NCBI GenBank assembly: GCA_031263665.1
Contig: JAISFJ010000163.1
Span: 1-11,747 of the forward strand
DNA length: 11,747 bases
DNA from: Coriobacteriales bacterium
Lineage (GTDB): Bacteria > Actinomycetota > Coriobacteriia > Coriobacteriales > UBA8131
Direction: 5' to 3'
Part shown: positions 1-5,637 of the stretch, piece by piece
Position numbering within the stretch: position 1 is the stretch's first letter
Layout: every line of letters starts with the position of its first letter
Position numbers and translations under genes: made by a program
The notes under the pieces: model-generated
Database searches by the model: none
The model's input: the letters and a program-made list of their open reading frames with translations, nothing else
Told to the model about the DNA's origin: nothing

Positions 1-46
1 AGCAAACTGGCCGCAAGATTTGTAAAGATTATTGTTGAGCAGTCCC
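1..46. other. Short non-coding left edge downstream of rlmH
   Basis: These 46 bases lie downstream of the rlmH stop codon. I see no start codon with a ribosome binding site, no clear hairpin followed by a T-run, and no recognisable gene end. The operon may continue to the left beyond the window. Confidence 0.5.
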
Positions 47-538
47 TTACTTGTGGTAGGGTTCGTGGGTGATTATTTTGAAGGCGCGGTAGAGTTGTTC
101 GAGCAAGACTACGCGGGCGAGGTTGTGGGGTAAGGTTATGGGGCCGAGGCTTAAGAGCATGCCCGCTTCAGCTTTGAGTTCTTTGTCGAGGCCCCAGGAG
201 CCACCGAGGACAAAACAGGCCCGGCGTCCACCGCGGTCTTGCAGGTTGCGGATAAAGTCGGCGATGCCTTCGCTGGAAAGTTGCGCCCCCGCACTGTCGA
301 GCATGACAACGTAGGCATCCTTGGGGATTTTGCGCCTCAACTGAGACGCCTCAACACGCAGCGCGTTGGCCTGCTCAGACGTTGAGCGAGCTCCCTGGTC
401 GTTCACTTCGGTGAGCGTAAGTGCCGCGTATCGGGCGAGTCGCTTGTAATAGTTTGCGCAGGCCTGTATCCAGTAATCCTCTTTGAGTTTACCGACGGCG
501 ATAACATCGATGTGTAGGCTCGTATTCCGCATAGTCAT
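47..538 (-). CDS. rlmH: 23S rRNA (pseudouridine-1915-N3)-methyltransferase RlmH
   Basis: RlmH is a small cytoplasmic SPOUT-family enzyme that uses S-adenosylmethionine to methylate N3 of pseudouridine 1915 in helix 69 of 23S rRNA on the assembled ribosome. The 163 residues match the family length of about 155-160. The N-terminal strand IDVIAVGKLKEDYW, the SAM-binding loop FVLGGSWGL near residues 109-117, and the diagnostic C-terminus LLEQLYRAFKI...EPYHK are all present. The last residues, EPYHK, are the conserved family tail, so the protein is complete. The ATG overlaps the stop of the upstream DUF2344 gene as ATGA, which implies translational coupling; an AAGGA sequence lies 12 nt upstream, which is rather far. 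A second in-frame ATG at 532 is an alternative start. Identification is firm. Confidence 0.95.
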   Translation of the reverse strand: MTMRNTSLHIDVIAVGKLKEDYWIQACANYYKRLARYAALTLTEVNDQGARSTSEQANALRVEASQLRRKIPKDAYVVMLDSAGAQLSSEGIADFIRNLQDRGGRRACFVLGGSWGLDKELKAEAGMLLSLGPITLPHNLARVVLLEQLYRAFKIITHEPYHK

Positions 539-1431
539 GAGACTTCGAGTTCCTTATCCTCATAAAGGCGTGTGCGCACAACCGACTTTAGCTCCCAACC
601 CTGTTTGTCGACGAGAGCGGCCCTGAGAAGCAGTTCCGGACGAACCGTTCCTCGTTCGGTCGCCCTCAATCCCATGGTAAGGATGACGATGTCACCCGCC
701 TTTCGTTCTCCATAATCCACAGCCGCCTGCCCCTCGCAAGTCGTCGCGGCCGCCTGCCCCTCGCAGGCCACAGGCATCCAATCTATCGCCTGTGTGAGGT
801 CGTAGTCCTTGTTCTTTTTCCCACGCCTGACGCTCAGTGCCCCCGTCGCGATGACGCGGGTCAAACCGTCAACAATCTCAGAAGCGCTCAAAGTCTCCGC
901 GCCGTTTGCGCCGTTTGCATCGCTTGCAGTCTCCGCGCCGTTTGCGTCGCTTACGCCACCTGCGTCGCCTTCGGCCCCCACATCGTTGTCCGTGCCGCTT
1001 GCATCGCCTTCGGCCCCCGCGACGCCATCCACACCGCTTACAGCCCCCGCGCCCCCCACAGCGATAACCAGTTTGTACTCTTCGTGGATGTGAGTCGCCT
1101 GTAAGCCTTTTGCCCGCGGGTCAACATAGGACGCGGCGGTGATGGTAAGCCCCCGTAAACCAACATCGCCAAGCCGCCCCAAAGCAAGGGCTGGATTGAG
1201 GTATTCGGTAAGCCACAGGTCAAAATGCTCGTCGAGACCAACGGTGCCGACGGGCAGGGCGGGCCCTGGGGCATAACGCATATGAGTGTTAAAGCCCTGA
1301 CTTACCGCGTAGGGCAGTTGCGCCCGTCGAATCATGCGCTCCAAAGCTCGCACAACCTCAAGATGCGACAAAAAGCGCAGCCGACCGTGCTTCTGAAAAT
1401 CAAGCCTGAGGCGAAAGTTCATCTCAGCCAC
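535..1431 (-). CDS. DUF2344 (TIGR03936-like) radical SAM-linked protein with low-complexity insert
   Basis: This is the partner protein usually encoded beside, or fused to, the TIGR03960 radical SAM protein; its biochemical role is not established. The N-terminus, with RLRLDFQKHGRLRFLSHLEV and then the SQGFNTHMRYAPGPALPVG stretch, is the DUF2344 signature. The C-terminal domain resumes with LSASEIVDGL and ends near RPELLLRAAL. Between the halves, at about nt 892-1058, lies a Gly/Ala/Ser/Asp/Asn-rich insert of some 55 residues. A 9-residue duplication (CEGQAA twice) follows at nt 722-765. Length is 298 residues, against roughly 200-230 for family members as I recall them. I chose the GTG at 1431 because GGGAGGTGA lies 5 nt upstream; it overlaps the previous gene by 8 nt. 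An ATG at 1422 would shorten the protein by three residues. The frame stays open up to 1707, but that upstream part overlaps the radical SAM gene and has no family similarity. Confidence 0.85.
   Translation of the reverse strand: MAEMNFRLRLDFQKHGRLRFLSHLEVVRALERMIRRAQLPYAVSQGFNTHMRYAPGPALPVGTVGLDEHFDLWLTEYLNPALALGRLGDVGLRGLTITAASYVDPRAKGLQATHIHEEYKLVIAVGGAGAVSGVDGVAGAEGDASGTDNDVGAEGDAGGVSDANGAETASDANGANGAETLSASEIVDGLTRVIATGALSVRRGKKNKDYDLTQAIDWMPVACEGQAAATTCEGQAAVDYGERKAGDIVILTMGLRATERGTVRPELLLRAALVDKQGWELKSVVRTRLYEDKELEVS
722..765. repeat. Two-copy 27-bp tandem repeat in the DUF2344 gene
   Basis: The 17-base string gccgcctgcccctcgca occurs at 722-738 and again at 749-765, a period of 27 bp. 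It keeps the reading frame and encodes two copies of Cys-Glu-Gly-Gln-Ala-Ala, each followed by three unlike residues. It looks like a recent in-frame duplication inside the C-terminal half of the protein. Confidence 0.85.
892..1058. repeat. Degenerate simple-sequence tract encoding a Gly/Ala/Ser/Asp linker
   Basis: The tract is built of short, imperfect, in-frame units such as gcgccgttt, gcatcgctt and tcgccttcggccccc; the last occurs twice, near 966 and 1005. It encodes an acidic, probably disordered linker inside the DUF2344 protein. The many near-copies, all in multiples of three bases, suggest growth by replication slippage. Confidence 0.75.
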
Positions 1432-3355
1432 GGCTGTCACCTCCCAAAACAACGTCGGCATCAAGCGCCGGGCAGACACCGCAGTCGATGCAGGAGCCAA
1501 ACGAGCAATCCTCACTCGTTGCAGCCTCGCGGGAGCGTTTAAGTTCGCTGAGCAGAAAATCCGATGACACGCCGCTGTCGATATGAGCCCAGGGAAGCGC
1601 CTCATCCAAAGCAAAATCACGCTCGGCCAACTCCGCGAGCGAAAGCCCACAGAAGGAGGCGGCCTCTTCCCACCGGCTTGCGTCAAAGTGCTCGCTCCAC
1701 GCGTCAAAACGAGCCCCTTGCCTCCAGGCCCGCTCTATCAGCTCAGACGCCTCGCGCCCAGAGCGGGCGAGCGCGGCTTCAACGCGTGAGGACGCGGGGT
1801 CATGCCAGTGAAGTTTAATGCCCTTATGGAGGTGTGCCGACCTGAGCAGGGCGAGGCGCCGCTCAATCTCCGAATGGGCAATCTGTCCGCCCCACTGAAA
1901 GGGGGTATGCGGCTGAGGAACAAATATCGCGACGCTTACGCTCATGCGCACGTTTGAGCGCCTGTTCACCTCGGCCGCGTCTTTCGCGACCGCGTAGGCA
2001 CGATTCGCGAGTTCGACGATGCCCAAAACGTCCTCGTCGGTTTCCTCGGGCAGGCCAATCATAAAATACAGCTTGCAGCGAAGCCATCCGGCCGCATAGG
2101 CACAAGCGATTGCGTCAAAAAGGTCGGTCTCGGTCACGTTTTTGTTGATGATGTCCCGCAGCCGCTGCGTGCCCGCTTCAGGCGCAAAGGTCAGCCCCGT
2201 TTTTTTCTCCCCCGCCACCATGCGTGCCATGGCGACGCCAAAGGCATCAAGGCGCTGCGAGGGTATGCTGATGCCCACTCCCGTGTTGGCAAGCAGGCGA
2301 TTGAGGCGGCGGAGTATCTGCTCTATCTGCGAGTGGTCGGTTGTTGAAAGCGAGGTGAGAGAGACCTCGTCATAGCCGGTGTTGGCAAGCCCCTGGGCGA
2401 CGGCGTCAACGATGGTGTCGGCCGTGCGCTCACGAACAGGACGATAAATCATCCCCGCCTGGCAAAAGCGGCATCCTCGACTGCAACCGCGCAAAACCTC
2501 CACCGTAAAGCGGTCATGGGCAACCTCGACAAAAGGCACCACGGGGTCGACTACGATGGAGCACGCGTCAAAATCGGCCACCACGCGCTTGGTGATGGGC
2601 AATGATGCCCCGTTGACCTGCGGCAACAGCGCGCCGCCTTTTCCGGGCGCGTACAAGGAGGGAACATAAACTCCTTCGATGGTGGCAAGCGCCCGCAAAG
2701 TCTCTTCGCGCGAATCCCCGCGAGCGAGGCACGCACGATGCACGGCTATGAACTCGCCCGTCACCTCTTCGCCCTCTCCTATCACAAAGGCGTCGAAGAA
2801 GGCCGCCAAGGGTTCCGGGTTAAAGGCGAGCGGCCCGCCGCCCAAAACGAGAGGGCACTCGCTACCACGGTCTTTGCTGTAAAGCGGCAGGCCTGCCAAA
2901 TCGAGGGCCTCCACTATATTTGTCGCGGCCAGCTCGTGCGGCAAGGTGATGCCAAAAAGGTCAAAGGAGGCTACAGGAGAAGTGGTTTCGAGCGTGAACA
3001 ATGGGATGTCGCGCTCGCGCATGAGGGTAATCAAATCGACCCAGGGGAGAAAAGAGCGCTCGGCAACACAGCCGCTCAGGGCATTTATCGCGTGAGAGAG
3101 TATGGCTATAGCCTGGTTGGACTGCCCCAGCTCATAGGTATCAGGGTACAACAGTGCGACGCGATACGTGGCTTTGACGGCAGTTTCAACAACAGCGCCA
3201 TCAGAAGTAACAGCAACCCCCGCAGCAGCACTATCAACCCCTGTGACCTGTAGCTCGTCAACCCTGGCGTTGTATTCGTGATTGAGATAGCGAGAAGGCT
3301 TTTCGACCCTTGCAAGCAGCGGCTCAATTTTTTCCCAGAGAGAGTGGTCCCGCAT
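1424..3355 (-). CDS. TIGR03960-like B12-binding-type radical SAM protein
   Basis: This is an uncharacterised radical SAM enzyme of the TIGR03960 type (643 residues). It has the family's N-terminal segment (VEKPSRYLNHEYN, VALLYPDTYELG, SFLPWVDL), a B12-binding-like domain with LVLGGGPLAFNPEPLAAF and DAFVIGEGEE, and then the radical SAM core. The cluster motif is C291-x3-C295-x2-C298 (CSRGCRFCQAG), which would bind the [4Fe-4S] cluster that cleaves S-adenosylmethionine. Later core motifs include TFAPEAGTQRLRDIINK and LYFMIGLPEETDED. A C-terminal cysteine group (C617, C622, C625, C628) may hold another metal centre; this is inferred. A short Ala/Val/Ser/Thr-rich insert of about 20 residues sits near residues 38-60. 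The ATG shares one base with the preceding stop (TGATG). Substrate is unknown; co-occurrence with DUF2344 is a family-wide pattern. Confidence 0.9.
   Translation of the reverse strand: MRDHSLWEKIEPLLARVEKPSRYLNHEYNARVDELQVTGVDSAAAGVAVTSDGAVVETAVKATYRVALLYPDTYELGQSNQAIAILSHAINALSGCVAERSFLPWVDLITLMRERDIPLFTLETTSPVASFDLFGITLPHELAATNIVEALDLAGLPLYSKDRGSECPLVLGGGPLAFNPEPLAAFFDAFVIGEGEEVTGEFIAVHRACLARGDSREETLRALATIEGVYVPSLYAPGKGGALLPQVNGASLPITKRVVADFDACSIVVDPVVPFVEVAHDRFTVEVLRGCSRGCRFCQAGMIYRPVRERTADTIVDAVAQGLANTGYDEVSLTSLSTTDHSQIEQILRRLNRLLANTGVGISIPSQRLDAFGVAMARMVAGEKKTGLTFAPEAGTQRLRDIINKNVTETDLFDAIACAYAAGWLRCKLYFMIGLPEETDEDVLGIVELANRAYAVAKDAAEVNRRSNVRMSVSVAIFVPQPHTPFQWGGQIAHSEIERRLALLRSAHLHKGIKLHWHDPASSRVEAALARSGREASELIERAWRQGARFDAWSEHFDASRWEEAASFCGLSLAELAERDFALDEALPWAHIDSGVSSDFLLSELKRSREAATSEDCSFGSCIDCGVCPALDADVVLGGDSRG
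1437..1445 (-). promoter_or_regulatory. Strong ribosome binding site deciding the DUF2344 start
   Basis: On the minus strand this reads GGGAGGTGA, eight of nine bases matching the ideal anti-16S sequence. It lies 5 nt before the GTG at 1431 and 14 nt before the ATG at 1422, so the GTG start is favoured. The site is inside the end of the radical SAM gene. Confidence 0.75.
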
Positions 3356-4302
3356 CAGACAGCAGCCTCGGCACCCGTCCCGGCCTCAGCCTCGGCCTCC
3401 CCTTTTGGCTTAAATCTTTCGGCGATGAGCTTCAGGTCTCCGCCTTTTTCAAAGTACTCCTGGGCAATCTTTCCAACCGCCACGGTGCCGGTGTAGCCCA
3501 CCCCACCCCGTATCGCCCAGCCCAAAACCGGCACAACGCCGGTGACGAGCCTGCGGGCAAGCGCGCGGAAGCCAAAGCCACCCAACAAAAGAGCACCGAG
3601 CTCCCCAAAGCGCTGGCTGTCGATGGCCGCACCGTAAGCGGCAGCAATCTTCAAAAAGAGTTTCGCCTGGTTAAGGGTAAGCAAAGGCATATCCGCTCCC
3701 GGCAGGAAAAACACGGCCGCTATCGCCGCGTTTTGCAAAGCGGTTGCCTGAATGGCATTAGAAACAAAGGGGCGACGGACAAATTCGTAGGCGCGCGCCA
3801 ACGTGAGTTGGTCATCGGGAAGCTCCCGCACAATCCAATCCCCCAAAGAGGCAAAGAGTCGCGCAAAGCGTTTTTGCTCGGAGAGCCCCTCTTTAACCGT
3901 CACGATAGAAGGAGCGTCTATCTCGTTATAGTGGTCGCGGGCGATTTGCTGCAAACGCACAGGGTCAAGCGTCAGCACCACGGCAGGAACCTGCTTTTTG
4001 AGCGCCTGAATCAAAACGCGCCCGGTTGCAGGAGCATCATCTGCTAAAACCACAAGCAAATTTGCGCGTTCATTGATTGAGGGTATGTCATCAAAATACG
4101 GAGTCGCCGTTACGGTGAGCGTCTCGGTTTGAGGGTTAAACGCCTCTTTTGCGTAGGCCAAAAACTCAGGGGTAATCGAGGTATCCGTAAAAACCTCAAT
4201 CTGGCACCGTGACGTGCTCTGTTCGTCCACCAGGCCAATGGCTTCCAGCAACATTCGAGGATTTAAGGGGAGCGCAAAACCCCTGCTTCGTTTTCCTGTC
4301 AT
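3355..4302 (-). CDS. DUF697-type membrane-associated protein of unknown function
   Basis: The C-terminal half carries the DUF697 (YcjF-like) pattern: hydrophobic segments around residues 188-225 with FLPGADMPLLTLNQAKLFLKIA, then GALLLGGFGFRAL and GVVPVLGWAIRGGVGY up to about 282. These Gly/Pro-rich helices suggest membrane association. The N-terminal half (about 35-125) has alternating strands and helices, for example ANLLVVLADD and PAVVLTLD. It recalls the fold order of the GTPase domain often joined to DUF697, but no P-loop GxxxxGKS/T is present, so it would not be an active GTPase; this is inference. The tail (KGEAEAEAGTGAEAAV) is repetitive. Of two consecutive ATGs I chose the second (4302), 7 nt from an AGGAG; the first is at 4305. 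The gene begins 98 bp after rodA and overlaps the radical SAM gene by one base. Function unknown. Confidence 0.75.
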   Translation of the reverse strand: MTGKRSRGFALPLNPRMLLEAIGLVDEQSTSRCQIEVFTDTSITPEFLAYAKEAFNPQTETLTVTATPYFDDIPSINERANLLVVLADDAPATGRVLIQALKKQVPAVVLTLDPVRLQQIARDHYNEIDAPSIVTVKEGLSEQKRFARLFASLGDWIVRELPDDQLTLARAYEFVRRPFVSNAIQATALQNAAIAAVFFLPGADMPLLTLNQAKLFLKIAAAYGAAIDSQRFGELGALLLGGFGFRALARRLVTGVVPVLGWAIRGGVGYTGTVAVGKIAQEYFEKGGDLKLIAERFKPKGEAEAEAGTGAEAAV

Positions 4303-4400
4303 CATCTGTCTCCTACTCTTTCATGCCCGCTTTCTCGGACCCGTTTTTTACGCCTGTTTATTCGCTGCCCGCACCCACGCCCACTCCTTCGCATCCGCGC
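4303..4400. other. Intergenic gap between rodA and the DUF697 gene
   Basis: This is the only gap of note inside the cluster left of mreB. It holds the DUF697 ribosome binding site (AGGAG at 4310-4314, minus strand) and copies of a degenerate repeat. I see no strong terminator hairpin and no convincing -35/-10 pair, so read-through from rodA is plausible, though a weak promoter cannot be excluded. Confidence 0.5.
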
Positions 4401-4432
4401 CTACTCTTCCATAGCCACTCTTTCGTGTCCGC
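4312..4432. repeat. Degenerate short direct repeats spanning the rodA stop codon
   Basis: Read on the minus strand, four imperfect copies of a unit like GCGGRYRYGAARGAGTRGGC can be seen at about 4414-4432, 4399-4413, 4379-4398 and 4312-4330. They cover the last codons of rodA and most of the following gap. The copies share the core GAARGAGTRG. The rodA stop codon lies inside one copy, so repeat expansion may have shaped the RodA C-terminus. Confidence 0.55.
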
Positions 4433-5633
4433 TCGTTCGCGCTGAGCGGTGAGACCATACCGAAAATATCAGGCCCAGGGCCATAAAGTTTGCGAGCATA
4501 AACGACGAACCATAGCTCACAAAGGGCAGCGGAATCCCCGTAATCGGCATAAGCCCGCAGGTCATGCCGATGTTTTCGAGAATTTGGAAAACCCACATAC
4601 CCACACAGCCCATGACTATCAAAGTGCCGAAGGGGTCATCCGCCTTGAGGGCGACCCAGAAGCTGGCCCCTATGAGCGCCGCGTAAAGCGTCAATAAAAG
4701 GACGCAACCCATAAATCCAAGTTCCTCGGCCAAAACACAGAAGATAAAGTCCGTCGGTGCCTCAGGCAGAAAACCGAGCGAGGACTGAGTGGCCTGGTAC
4801 AGCCCCTTCCCAAACAACCCTCCGGAACCAATCGCGATTTTCGCCTGCCTGAGATTATACCCGACTCCGGTTGGGTCTAAGTCCTCATCCATGAATACCA
4901 AAAGACGGTCCTTCTGATATTCTTTGAGCAGCACATCGGAGCCAAAGCTCTCATCCAAAATGGGGTCGAGATAGATAACGAGTCCGATGACGAAAGCGAC
5001 CACAAACAGCGTGAGCACTATCCATTTCCAGCTCGCACCTCCCGCAAACAGAATGGTCAGCCCAATGGCAAAAAAGACCAGGCCCGTCCCCAAATCGGGT
5101 TGCAACATGATTGCCAGCAGCAATGCCATGAGCAGGCCGAAGCACTTGAGATATTCTTTGCCGGAATCAAGTTTTCCCCGATACTTTGAAACGAGTGCCG
5201 CCATGGCGACGATGGTTATAATCTTGGCGGGCTCGCCTGGCTGTATCCGCTGGCCAAAAAGGGATATCCAACTTTGCGCCCCGTTGACAGTCACGCCGAT
5301 AAACGGCAGCAGCGGAGAAAGAATAAGGAGAAAATCCAAAACGAGCATCACCACGATGAAAACCGACAGACGACGATAGTCGATGCGCCACAGTATGAGC
5401 ATCACGACCGCTCCGATAGCAACACCGACAAGCTGGTGAGAAAATGAAAACGATGAGTCGGTATCGTTTAAGGTGGCGCTGTTGACGATGAGCAGGCCAT
5501 AGGCGGTCAAAGCCGCGAGCACAAGCAAAAGCGGCACATTCACGACCGCCAAAAGGCGCTTGACGATGCCGCGCATGGCAGGCGAAGCGCCAGGGCTTCG
5601 TGGGGCCTCTATTTTTGGCTGTACCGGTGACAC
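4401..5633 (-). CDS. rodA: RodA, SEDS-family peptidoglycan glycosyltransferase
   Basis: RodA polymerises lipid II into glycan strands during lateral wall growth and works as a pair with PBP2. About 410 residues with roughly ten membrane helices fit the FtsW/RodA/SpoVE family. Signature regions are LQPDLGTGLVFF, IGSGGLFGKGLYQATQSSLG, EAPTDFIFCVLAEELGFMG and GLMPITGIPLPFVSYGSS. The Asp in PTDFIF (codon 4749-4751) matches the catalytic Asp of characterised RodA proteins. Adjacency to mrdA and mre genes makes RodA, not FtsW or SpoVE, the right call. I chose the GTG at 5633, four bases after the mrdA stop with GGGAG about 10 nt upstream. Alternatives are a TTG at 5666, overlapping mrdA, and an ATG at 5576 that lacks a ribosome binding site. 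The C-terminal tail is hydrophilic and ends in the repeat region. Confidence 0.94.
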   Translation of the reverse strand: MSPVQPKIEAPRSPGASPAMRGIVKRLLAVVNVPLLLVLAALTAYGLLIVNSATLNDTDSSFSFSHQLVGVAIGAVVMLILWRIDYRRLSVFIVVMLVLDFLLILSPLLPFIGVTVNGAQSWISLFGQRIQPGEPAKIITIVAMAALVSKYRGKLDSGKEYLKCFGLLMALLLAIMLQPDLGTGLVFFAIGLTILFAGGASWKWIVLTLFVVAFVIGLVIYLDPILDESFGSDVLLKEYQKDRLLVFMDEDLDPTGVGYNLRQAKIAIGSGGLFGKGLYQATQSSLGFLPEAPTDFIFCVLAEELGFMGCVLLLTLYAALIGASFWVALKADDPFGTLIVMGCVGMWVFQILENIGMTCGLMPITGIPLPFVSYGSSFMLANFMALGLIFSVWSHRSARTSGHERVAMEE

Positions 5634-5637
5634 GTCT

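Noticed and set aside
722..1058. CRISPR-like array from the clustered repeats
   Set aside because: The units are adjacent, short, degenerate and in reading frame with no unique spacers; no cas genes are present.
1432..1707. N-terminal extension of the DUF2344 frame up to 1707
   Set aside because: It lies inside the radical SAM coding region in another frame, lacks family similarity, and a strong ribosome binding site fixes the start at 1431.
2738..3253. A 171-codon plus-strand open frame opposite the radical SAM gene
   Set aside because: It is a shadow of the strongly conserved N-terminal half of the radical SAM protein and shows no ribosome binding site or motifs of its own.
3310..4047. 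A 245-codon open frame on the plus strand opposite the DUF697 gene
   Set aside because: It lies antisense to a gene with recognisable domain features and overlap-coupled context; its translation shows no family motifs, and long antisense frames are common in such base composition.
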